Of a DNA stretch of 64,000 bases, positions 35,401 to 45,060 are shown in pieces (positions within the stretch are counted from its first letter, which is position 1; the number at the start of each line of letters is the position of its first letter). The position numbers and the translations under genes were made by a program. The stretch covers positions 3,534,001 to 3,598,000 of the forward strand of contig JANATF010000002.1 of NCBI GenBank assembly GCA_029449245.1, in the 5' to 3' direction. The notes under the pieces were generated by a model, which was not told the origin of the DNA, made no database searches, and saw nothing but the letters and a program-made list of their open reading frames with translations. This DNA comes from Mortierella alpina (taxonomy: Eukaryota; Mortierellomycota; Mortierellomycetes; Mortierellales; Mortierellaceae).

Positions 35401-35700
35401 CCAAGACACTTTGTGCGCGCGCAAAACAAAGCGTGCAAAAAGCTACACTGGGTGCCGCCTACACTCACCTCCAGCCATATCATGACAGGCAATGACTTTG
35501 CAGTTCTTGAGATCTGTTTGCCAGATATCATCCGTCGTCACTCCTACATTGGCTCGTTTGCGAACCAAGGGCGAGGGTCGAGAGTGGAGAGGAGTATTGG
35601 ACACATTGTGCTCGTCCTTTCCTGGTTGCCACGCCAGCAGGTCTTTGAACGACTCCAGGGGCTGCGTGGTTGGAACAGTAGATTCCTGCATGGGGTTCAT
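32092..35700 (-). CDS. ENGase: cytosolic endo-beta-N-acetylglucosaminidase (GH85)
   Basis: Hydrolyses the chitobiose core of free N-glycans in the cytosol. Exons 35700-35469, 35328-34780, 34683-34579, 34475-34042 and 33936-32092 give 1054 residues. GH85 hallmarks: CHDMAGGYKEDF, FIYFSHHRIGIPPPVWTNAAHRNGV, the catalytic Asn194/Glu196 pair in FDGWFINIES, HWYDSVI, and NYRFFEQSDGIFTNYTWKE. A run of eight KD dipeptides (34186-34235) is inserted before the region encoding YTCFDRGFGHGFW. The C-terminal half is long, with a polyQ run and histidine-rich low complexity around a beta-rich domain. No signal peptide in this model, in keeping with a cytosolic enzyme. The frame is open upstream to 35943, so the start is uncertain. 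Confidence 0.92.
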
Positions 35701-35994
35701 CTCCGCGAGCTTTTCGTCGTCGGATGGGAAAGCGTTGGGAATGAGGCGTGGGAATGAGTCGAGATGCAGAAGGAGAGAGAGTATGAGATTCGAAAAGCAA
35801 GGGGGTACAGGAGAGGGCGCCTTTTGTACTGTACGCCATGACACAATGGCGTGCATCCGTCGTGCATTGACAGGCTTTGTGGAACCGCCTAGCGCGTCGC
35901 ATACTGTAACATGGTGGTGAGTGGTGCGTGGAGCGTGGTGCATGAGGGATATTTATTGCAGTCCAGTGCTTTGTTCTCATCCGTCCACAGTGCC

Positions 35995-37727
35995 TTAGGG
36001 CTTGGTGAGCTTGGTGCGGGTCAGGTTCTCGCGATGGATGACACATTCTGCATCCGCATACCCGAGCTTCTCGATGATCTGGCGGCTGTGGCAGCCCATG
36101 ATCCTCAAGATCTCGTGGCTCGCGTAGTTGACCAGACCCTTGCCCACCTCGATCTCTCCTTGCTCGTCCGTGTCGATCTGTTCGTCCTGTCCTGCTGCCT
36201 GGCCGTCCTTCTTGAGAGCATCCGTGGGTCTGTAAACGACGCGCACACTCTGCTGCGCGACAAAAGTTCCTTTGCAGCCCACAATACCTGCCGCAAAGAG
36301 CGAAGACTTTTGCGAGGCATTGCTGATGGCCTTGTATGCGCCGCGATCGATGTAGATGGTGCCTGCAGCGTGCAGCCCATGCAAAATCCACCACTTGCGA
36401 TCGACCATAGGATTGTCTTTGGCCAGAAAGCGGGTGTGGAGAGGCAGGTCGGATGGATCTGCACCTAACGACAATGCCGTGGCTGCTGCTGCTGACAACA
36501 AATTCGCGGATGAACTCTCGTTGCCTGCGTTTTCGTTCTTTGGAGATACGGAGCCGATGTGTTGGATGGGCTGAGAGATGATTTGGAAGATGCGCTGTGG
36601 AGTCGAACCGCGCGTGATAACGGTGGTGACACCTGCAGCGGTGGCGAGTTCTGCAGCAATAAGTTTGGTGACCATGCCTCCTGTTCCAAGTGATGATCCA
36701 GCACTAGCAACGGACACTACAAAAGCCGACAAGGAGGTTAGTTTCTTTTTTTTGCCGCGAACTCTGCAAGGTTGAGTCAAACGAAAACGTCTCGAACAAG
36801 GGTTACCTTTCTCTTTCAAAGCTGCAATGTCGTCTACGACCAAGACTGGCTCGGCATCTGGGTTGGTCCTGGGATTGTCTGTATACAGACAGTCGACATC
36901 TGTCATTAGAAAGAGGTAGTCCGCATGGATCATCCCTGCGGTGATGGCTGATAGTGTGTCGTTGTCTCCAAATCTGATCTCGGAGACGCTGATGGTGTCG
37001 TTTTCGTTGACGATGGGGACTACGCCCATCTCCAGCAGCGCGTCAATAGTGTTGCATGCGTTCAGGTATTGGGTTCTCTATATATCGACCGGATGAACAA
37101 AGAACCTGTCCTGTTAGCGAAAAATGCAATCATCATCATCATCATATGGCGAAGGCAATATGCTTTCTCTTGGAATGTTTGTGGGGATCTTACATCTGCA
37201 AGATCGTTCTTGGTCAGTAAGATCTGAGCGATGGGTTGGTTGAACTGGCTGAACAGATCGTCGTACAGACTCATGAGCCTGCCCTGACCAACAGCAGCGA
37301 TGGCCTATGTCCGATAAGATATACGTTTGGAGTAGAAATTAGTCCTGAGCACTCGCACACGCACACTTGTTGAAGAGTCCAACGAACCCACACGCACGCG
37401 GTGGCATCATACCTGGACTTTGGCAAGGTCCTTTGGCTTGGATGCGAGGTTGAGTCGTCGCAGTCCGACGCCGATGGCGCCGCTGGTGACGAGGACGACT
37501 CTGTGGCCCTGGTGCTTGAGCTTGAGGATAGTCTCGATGATGAGCGAGAGGGTGGAGAGCAAGGGGAAGTGGGTGACCTCGTCGCAGATCGACGACGTGC
37601 CCAGCTTGATGACGATCGTGAGCGCGCCTTCGCCCGAAGCCTTTGCTTTGCGGCTCTGTGGTGGTTTTGGGTGGGGCTGTTTGTCGTGTAGCTGCTTGGC
37701 GGAGGACGAAGATTGCGAAGTGGCCAT
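35995..37727 (-). CDS. PRO1: glutamate 5-kinase with PUA domain
   Basis: First step of proline synthesis: ATP-dependent phosphorylation of glutamate to gamma-glutamyl phosphate. Exons 37727-37413, 37304-37194, 37077-36807 and 36716-35995 give 472 residues. The amino-acid-kinase fold is evident: [63 protein letters not shown], and the lysine-binding [24 protein letters not shown] domain follows from about residue 350 ([13 protein letters not shown], ending near [20 protein letters not shown]). It is the monofunctional fungal form, without a reductase domain. The start is in a strong ACCATGG context. Likely feedback-regulated by proline (family knowledge). Confidence 0.95.
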
Positions 37728-38080
37728 GGTGCGTATGCAGGCAGCGGTGAATGGGCGGGATGCGTGGACGAGGAGAATGAGGCTGCTTAGATGGGAGAAC
37801 GGAGCAAAGTGGGGAATGCAAAGCGACGGGAATGGGAACACAGAGACAAAAAAGAAAGAGGAATGGGCGAAACAAATATGTGTGCGGTCGAGATATAGTT
37901 ATGCCACTGATCTGCCCGCAGCGTGTTGACTCATGTGCTGTACAGTGAAAAAAAAAATGCCGTTCGGGCGAACAGGCAGGCACTCAGGTACTCAGTCAGG
38001 CACATAAATGTAACAACTGTATTTCGCGTGTGAACTTTTTTTTTTCTTTTGGTATTTCTCCGCATCCGAGGCGCGTCTGT
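37728..38080. other. intergenic region, PRO1 promoter and ferric reductase 3' end
   Basis: 353 bp between two minus-strand genes. Contains A and T runs near 37950 and 38037. No gene recognised. Confidence 0.5.
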
Positions 38081-40245
38081 CTACACGTAGAATCGCTCCG
38101 TGTGCAGCTCCACACGGCACCCGGACAGCTGCTCGCGTGCCGCAACCACATTGTGCAGCTGCGTCAGCAACAGGGGCGGTCCACACCCCACAATCTCCAG
38201 CACCTTGTCCGCTGCAGTCTCGGCGATCTGCTCCCGCACATACTGCGACACATCCAGCCGTACCTGGACCCACTCCACCCGCTCATCGCCCGCAAACGGC
38301 ACCCTATTGCCATTCACCTCTGTCCTCGTCGTGGTCGTCGTCGAGGTTTCAACCGATTCCTGTCTCTTTGCCAAGGGCTCAGGCGCCATCGCCGGTGGTG
38401 CTACTGACACCGCCACCGATTCCGGATCACCAAACGTATCGTTCGCGTAATGAATCCTCACCATCAGCTTGGTCTCTGGCCCGTCGGGTGTGATCAGATC
38501 AACATCCTCCGTGTCCTTTTCCATCGTCTCGCCGAATCCTTGTGCTGCGTCCAACGCCATCTCAAGCTCTTCCTCAAACCACTGCACCTCTCCTAATAAC
38601 AGTAATAAAAAAACCAAAGTAAGATTAGAACACCACAAGCAGCACAACCAGATGGGCATGGTGAAAAAAAAAAGTAAAAAAATACAGCTGTACAGTAACA
38701 GTAACAATACCTGGATCACGCACACACCAAATCACTTCAACAGCACAAGCGCGCGACGACTTTGTCCGCTGCCGAGCGCGCAACAGATCCATGAGAATGG
38801 GCACAATGTACGCGAGACCCGATCCTGCCGCCACAAACACCGTCTTGTGCACGTCCAGGCCACGGCCCACATTCACTCCCTCGCCATAGGGTCCTGCCAA
38901 GATCACTCGCCTCTGCGTGTTCTCGGGCCACCGGCACAACCGTTTCGTGAATCCACCGACTGCCCTGGCATGGACAGTCAGCGAGCTCTGATTGGCACTC
39001 GAGATCGTAAAAGGATGCCACTGGATCAACGACATGGACGGCACACAGACATAGATATGCTGTCCTGCCGCATGCGCCACAGGTCGATCCATCCGCAACC
39101 GAGTCAATCGCTCCGAGAACACGGTTGCCTGCGCAACAGCCATATGGGTCTTGACAAACCACCCTGTGAGGACATTGATCACGTAGAAAAAGACGCCCGC
39201 CACTGTGAACCGCATCGCATACGGCGTGTGGTAACTGACCAGGACCAGAAACACCAGGAACAGCGAATGGCTGACCACAAAGGCTTCGTAGGCCCATCGA
39301 CGCACTGGCCAGGCCGCCGTTACCACAATCAAACACAGCGTCGTATACGTTGCGAGGCCATACCGCACTTTTGGGGTGGCCATCTGCTGGTCCAGCAGGA
39401 ACTGCCATGGCCGCCAGACATAGAACATGCAGCCCATGTGCACCGAGACAAGAACGACCAGGCACAGCCCTAGGAACCGGTGGACCTGGTTGAGGCGGTG
39501 GTGCGACATGCCCGTCATGAGGCTGATGATTGAGTTCTTGCCCGTAAATGCAAACAAGAAGGGGATGCACGCTAGACCCAGATAGCCTGCTCGGTTGGAA
39601 TTGCGCATCAGGTCCACGTCTGTGAACAAGAGGACCGCGAGGATAGAGAGAAAGATCAAAGCCAAAAGAGTTGCGCCCGCCACGAGGTGGATATACGGTC
39701 CGAGGTAGAGTGTGGCCGATGACTTGTTGACGATCCAGTTTTCTGCACGGCTGTAGGTCCATCGCTTACTAGACAACGACGACGACGACAAAGACGATGT
39801 TGATGAGGAGTCTTCAACGCCTGTTGTTCTTCAAGAGCAAAAGGTTAAAGTGTGAGAACCTTGCAAACTACGCAGTATCTGGTGCAAACTGGGAGCCATT
39901 ATCAAGCTCATACATTACAACGAGCCAAAAAAAAAAAAAAAAAAAAGGAGAGTTTGTGGTGCAGTGCTTTGCATACCTTGGAACCCTTGACTCCTGGGTA
40001 TGTTGCTGCTGGTGATCCTCGTCCTCGTTGCCTTGTTCCGTGAGATGGCTGGTGCTGGCGGTGTTGGTGGTGCTGTTGGAGGCCCTCCCCCGCCGCCTGC
40101 TGCCGACAATCGCCTGCGTGAGCAAGAGGACGAGGTGCCGTCCTGTGAGATAGACGACAGGGACGCCCAGTGCTATGCACCAGTCGATGGCATAGGTGAG
40201 ATTGGGATTCCAAGGCGTGGCCTTTGTCTCATGGTTGTGATCCAT
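38081..40245 (-). CDS. ferric reductase-like transmembrane flavocytochrome
   Basis: Plasma-membrane oxidoreductase passing electrons from NADPH via FAD and two hemes to an extracellular acceptor such as Fe(III). Exons 40245-39977, 39828-38711 and 38592-38081 give 632 residues. Several membrane helices are visible. Paired heme histidines lie in MSHHRLNQVHRFLG with SVHMG, and in VVSHSLFLVF with SYHTP. The FAD motif is HPFTISS, the phosphate/nucleotide segments are GPYGEG and VAAGSGLAYIVPI, and the terminal CGPPLL motif is followed by VELHTERF. A Thr/Pro-rich insert of about 70 residues sits in the NADPH domain. The FRE versus NOX distinction favours FRE, from topology and lack of an EF-hand. 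It lies downstream of PRO1's promoter on the same strand. Confidence 0.88.
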
Positions 40246-41071
40246 GTCGGCGGATCCACGAGATTCGCAGGGGGGACGTTGGAATGATGAGAGGTGAGTC
40301 TGAGGAAAAGGCGCACGAGAACGACGACGACGATGCAGAGAGGGCGACAAGAGGCAGAGGCAGAGGCAAGGCAGCGGGGACAGCGAGTGACGGGTGAAGA
40401 GGAGGCGAGTGCAGAAGAGTGGAGTGGAGGGAAGAGCATGCAGTGGACAAATACGCACTACTGGAAAATAGATAGATGAAATAAAAAATAAAAAAAAGAG
40501 GACCTCATTGGCAGCATTCCGTGCCTAACTGTCAATCTGTCACTGTACGTCGCTTCATCTACACAGGGGTGCCCTGTCAAAACTGACAGCTGCAGTGCGC
40601 CACATCGCACTAGCGCCTCTTTTTTTTTTTTTTTTTTTTCCTTTTTCTTGTGCTTCCCAACACACAGGAACAATAAACATGCGCATCACAGGTACCCCGT
40701 GGCTGTAGTATTTACAGTGTTTTATTGAATGGCTGTCGGGTGTGGAGACACGGTGGAGAGAGGCCTGAACAGCGCTCATGAGCAATTAGGATGAGGGGGA
40801 TAACAAGCAACAAAGAAACAACATCGAATAGAAAAAAATAACATTAAAAGAGTGAGAAGGGTGACTTTCAGCGAGTCCGTCAAGAGAACACACGGGTCCA
40901 GTTGCAGGCCTAGCAAACATGAAAAATAAAAAAAGACCATAGTATATCGGAATGAACTCGACGTCGCGGGAGAATCATCCCAAAGACCGGCTTTGTTTTG
41001 TCCTCCTCCGGCTAAAAAGAACATGTCTCGACCGTACTCGTCTGGAGAGTCTTATGTCTCTTCTCGCGCCT
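40246..41071. other. intergenic region with A and T homopolymer runs
   Basis: About 0.8 kb with no supported gene. Holds the ferric-reductase leader (CT-rich on the minus strand to about 40450), a T20 run at 40620-40639 and the 3' side of the GDP-mannose pyrophosphorylase gene. Confidence 0.5.
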
Positions 41072-42883
41072 TTACATGATGATTTGTGGCTCGGTGATGT
41101 TGCTCGAGATGGACTTGTGGGGCAGAATGGATCCTCCGTTGATGTACACCTCGTCCTTGACAGTAACATAGTCACCCAATACAGAGGTACCCTCCAAGCG
41201 TGCCTATTCAAAAAAAACAAGGAGGTGCATACAAGGCACAGTGGCAGAAGGTCAGAGAAGTAGCTTTTGATCGATAAGAGCAAAAATATACTCTTCTCAC
41301 ACACAGCTGAACAAAAAACGTCAAAGAAAACATACCCATCTGCCAATAGTCGAGTGCCATCCGACAATGGTGTTCTTGATCCAGGCAAAGTCCTTAACGG
41401 ACGATCCCTCCAACAGAACACAGCGCTGAAGACGGACACCGTCTCCAATGACCACACCGGGGCCAATGACGACGTTGGGTCCGATACGGCAGTCCTTGCC
41501 AATCTTTGCGGTAGGGTCCACCAGGACATTGCCGCCATGAACATAGCCAGAGTTGGGGTTGGCCAGTGCGCCGGGATTGCGCTTGTTGACGTTGGTCAGG
41601 TAGAGGCAGGTACCGGTCAAAAAGTCCTTGGGCTGACCGACATCCATCCAGAAACCTTCGAGGGTAAACGAGTGCAGCTGCGAGTCTGCTGCCATCATAG
41701 GGAACGTCTCCTGCTCAATCGATGTTGGCTTGAGCTCAATACGGTCCAGGATAGAGGGGTTGAAGATGTAGATACCAGCATTGATCTTATTGCCAACAAA
41801 CTCGACTGGCTTCTCGACAAAACGGTCAATCATGGAGCTCTCGGTCTTGTTGACAATAACACCATACTTGGAAGGCTCCTCGACCTTGGTCACCTGTTGA
41901 GGGGGAAAACATGGATAGCGAGAGTCATTAGAGTCTGCTAACGCAACACAAGTGCCTCTGACCCGATCGGATGATACTATATCCCACGACCATGGATCTG
42001 GTACACGCTCGAAGTCTTTTTTTCGTCTAGAGAGCCATAGAGTAAGAGTGAAAAAACATACCACAATCGTTCCTTCGTTTCCATGAGCCTCGTGGAAAGA
42101 CTTGAGAGCTTGGAAGGGAAAGTCGCAGATCACATCGCTGTTGAGGACAAAGAAAGGCGAATCATCCTTGCCAAGAATATCGCGAGCAAGGGCCAAAGGA
42201 CCAGCTATACATGGAACAATGCACGATGCAAATAATAAACCCCTAGGTTAGACAGCGCATCCATTGCATAAGGAAAGGTCGTGTAGCTAAAAAAAACCCC
42301 CCTTCCCCGAGGGACGTCGAGAGCACAGGATGGGATGAAGTTCAAAAAAAAAACCAGAAGACTTGCCAGTGCCCAGGGGCTCGGTTTCGACCGAGAAGGT
42401 GATCTTGACGTTGTAGAGATCCTCGTACTTTTGAAGAATCGACACCATGACCTCAGGTCTGTAGTTGACAGCGAGGACAATATCTGTGACTCCAGCCTGG
42501 ATCGAGCAACGAACAAAAAAGAAAGCAGCAAAGTTAGACTCTGAGGATGCCTTGGGTCAAGGACACCTGCTCCTCTGCATGGCGCATCCCGGCGTTGCTG
42601 CAGAGTGATCAGTCCCCCGAGGATATCAGGACTCTCACCTCAGCCAGGGCCTCGATTTGATGGAGAATCATGGGCTTGTTTGCAAACTCGACCAGGGGCT
42701 TGGGCATGGTCAGGGTAAGAGGACGGAGACGGGTTCCGAAGCCTGCGAGCAAGAAAAGAAGAAGGGTGCGCGCATGAGCAAGACAGGACGTAGCAGATGT
42801 GGTTTGATGATGAACGCGTGCTGCACAGGATCACACGAGGCTCCAGACACACACATACCGCCGACGAGAATAAGAGCCTTCAT
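41072..42883 (-). CDS. PSA1: mannose-1-phosphate guanylyltransferase
   Basis: Makes GDP-mannose, the donor for cell-wall mannan, N-glycans and GPI anchors. Exons 42883-42859 (25 nt), 42742-42639, 42496-42367, 42204-42062, 41893-41336 and 41203-41072 give 363 residues, close to the yeast enzyme length. The nucleotidyltransferase signature [19 protein letters not shown] spans the first intron, followed by [13 protein letters not shown] and [22 protein letters not shown]-terminal left-handed beta-helix of hexapeptides is present ([20 protein letters not shown]). The intron 42366-42205 starts with GC rather than GT. Expressed constitutively in most fungi (family knowledge). Confidence 0.97.
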
Positions 42884-43968
42884 GATGACGAGCTAGTGTG
42901 GTGGAGATGGATGGAAGGATGGATGGATGGAGAGAGAGATAGACCGAGAAGGGAGTGCTCGAGGGATGGACTGGCTGTGATGGAGATGGCAGGATGGATG
43001 GATGATGAAAGAAAGAAAAGAAGCTAGGACAGGGTGTCTGCCTCGTCCCAAGGACGGGCGCCTTTCTAAAAGCGAACAGCCGTACGTCCAATTTGCTCTC
43101 CATGTACTAATTTTAAAATTCGATTGCACAGTGGCCCTGCCCTGCTAGCCCCGCAGAGGAGTTTCGACAGAGATAAGAATAGCCCAGGGACCTTGGCGGC
43201 CGTCCTGTCGGCTCTGCTGCGATGCACCACCGCTCCAGAGAGGCCGCCGAGAGCATCCCGCCAGGCAGCAGGCAGGGCAAATTGCGCGCGCACATGCAGA
43301 GTGCCATATCCCACCGCCCTTGTTCGCTTCTTACAGTACACTGTTAGACTCTTGGCCATAGCGACGTATATCCAAGTGCCGCCCACCGAGCGAGTGACCC
43401 TTGGCTCGCAAAGAGAATAGCAGCCAAAGAATCTCGCAACAAAGTTCCTGCTCAAAGCAATGAGCAAATCAGAGAGCGGGCTATAGACACGGTCGATAGT
43501 CGACGTCTGCCTCCACCTCTTCTTCCCCTCGCCCCTATGAGCATTAGCATAACCATGCTCAATTCCACACCGTACTACAAAAAATGACTCTGTCCAACCT
43601 GCATTATCATACACTTTCTTCGGCTCTCTCCTTTGTCACAGGAATGCAGCTTGATATTAGACCATGATCCGAGAAAAAAAAATCTCCTTTGCGAGTTTGC
43701 GTATTATAACATGCCACGTTGACCCATCTCTTTCATTCTCACATCGCAGATAGAGTCAACACTAGTCTCATTGCACAACATGGCTCTCCTACTCCCTTAC
43801 CTCACGAAGATATTTGAGAAGAAGGAAAAAAAAAAAAAAAGTATCCAACCATGACACCGAGGCGATCATCCTTCCTCTAGAACGCACCAGCGTTCTCTTC
43901 AGAATATTTCGCCGACAGTTCAGTCGCTCCACTTCACTTGAAAGACTCTCACTGACCTTCGAAGCCTC
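42884..43968. other. intergenic region left of the second tRNA-Lys segment
   Basis: PSA1 leader up to about 43020 (GGATGGAT-like repeats on the plus strand). The rest has no recognisable gene; a 182-codon minus frame at 43066-43614 shows no domain. Similarity to the left flank of copy 1 starts near 43938. Confidence 0.45.
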
Positions 43969-44077
43969 GGTCAATCACACTTGTCTTGTAGATCTCAACA
44001 TTCATGAGCTATATGCTATAGCTCATATATGTTGATGTCTACAACACAAGTTGCGATTGACCGCGAGATTCGCATAC

Positions 44078-44146
44078 TTTGACCGGGAATTGAACACAGC
44101 ACCTCGAGGTGAGAGTGAATGTGGCTTAACCGACTGCACCACCCTC
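44078..44146 (-). mobile_element. tRNA-Glu-like SINE head, copy 2 (putative)
   Basis: Identical by eye to 14398-14466: A box, CTC anticodon-loop remnant and B box on the minus strand, without foldable stems. The presence of a second copy supports a dispersed element, but both copies sit in the same larger duplication, so independent insertion is not shown. Confidence 0.5.
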
Positions 44147-44258
44147 TCTAATTGCACATATGTGACGTCACTCTCTCTAATTGACCACACGTTTGTTCAC
44201 AGGTCCATGATGTACAGGAAATCTCAAAGTTTCAACCAATCAGATTGTTCGAATATCT

Positions 44259-44331
44259 GCCCGGCTAGCTCAATCGGTAGAGCGTCAGACTCTTAATCTG
44301 AAGGCTGTGGGTTCGACCCCCACGTTGGGCG
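44259..44331 (+). tRNA. tRNA-Lys (CUU), second copy
   Basis: Identical 73-nt intact cloverleaf to 14579-14651, with anticodon CTT and intact A and B boxes. Confidence 0.97.
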
Positions 44332-44338
44332 CTTCAAA

Positions 44339-44379
44339 AAGCTTCATCCTCTCAAAACGAGGGTGGAGCTTCCTTTTTT
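44339..44379 (+). terminator. hairpin plus T-run behind tRNA-Lys copy 2
   Basis: A 13-bp stem (AAGCTTCATCCTC with GAGGGTGGAGCTT, two G-U pairs) with loop TCAAAAC, followed by CCTTTTTT. The sequence is unrelated to the trailer of copy 1 but has the same layout. Confidence 0.5.
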
Positions 44380-44408
44380 CTTCGCCCGTCGTTGCTTTTT
44401 TGCTTCGT

Positions 44409-44444
44409 TGACGCGTCGTAAACGAAAAGCGAGATTCGCGTCTC
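44409..44444 (+). repeat. 36-nt structured repeat, copy A
   Basis: Begins TGACGCGTCGTAAACG and ends GAGATTCGCGTCTC. Differs from 51003-51038 at one position (C to T in ACGA/ATGA). It can form two small hairpins (TCGT/ACGA and GCGA/TCGC) enclosed by GACGCG/CGCGTC ends. Confidence 0.75.
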
Positions 44445-45060
44445 TCTTTTCTTGGGAAAAGATAAACTGACATGACATGACATGTCATTTTAATTCAGAA
44501 CACCGTTTTTTTTTGTTGAAATGACATTGACCAAAAGATAGAATGACATGCTCAAAAGTCAGAATAACCTGATAATATGACATGACTTCATCAAGGGGAA
44601 ATGGCTTCTTTTTTGGCTTGGGGATAACGATGGAAACGAGTATATGACAAGGGATTATTTTCAGAATCGCAGTGCCATCTCCTCTCGCATGAAACGGAAA
44701 TGAAGGTAGCTCCTACCGAAACGCGATATTTTCGCAGCCCTCGATCTGTTGACAAGCAGGGTAACAACTGCGTGCTGCATCCCCTCGTTTGCGCTAGTTT
44801 ATGAAGGAGCGACTTGCTTTTCTCCGAGATTGCACACGTATCCGAGCGAGGGGGCAGGGGGCGCTTAAAGTACACATGCGAACATAAAGGCCCGCCTCGT
44901 AGACAGACGTGCTAATGTGAGCGTTGAAGGTCCTTTAGAATGGCTATATCTCTTTCGTAAGGTGCACTGACTGCCTCGTTGTCGCACGTCTTAAGCCTTT
45001 GGGTCGTTGTTTCCCCCTGACTTCGCCAAGAGGTTTATGATAATACAACCAAGATCGTTT
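44445..45060. other. intergenic region with TGACAT cluster
   Basis: Six forward TGACAT words and one reverse lie within 44468-44583, including TGACATGACATGACATGTCA. No gene is supported before the kinase-Sel1 stop at 45061. Confidence 0.5.

Larger units (their letters stand above)
43969..44334 (+). repeat. duplicated tRNA-Lys segment, copy 2
   Basis: Second copy of 14289-14654, same orientation and internal spacing, with three substitutions found by eye. It includes the 94-bp foldback (43969-44062), the tRNA-Glu-like A box (44141-44130) and B box (44095-44085) on the minus strand, the direct repeat flanking TGACGTCA, and tRNA-Lys. Confidence 0.9.

Noticed and set aside
38469-39762. Long ORFs in other frames over the ferric reductase
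   Set aside because: Shadows of a GC-rich coding exon; the true frame carries all heme, FAD and NADPH motifs.
43066-43614. 182-codon minus-strand ORF left of repeat copy 2
   Set aside because: No domain, biased composition, no leader or splice context; likely chance.
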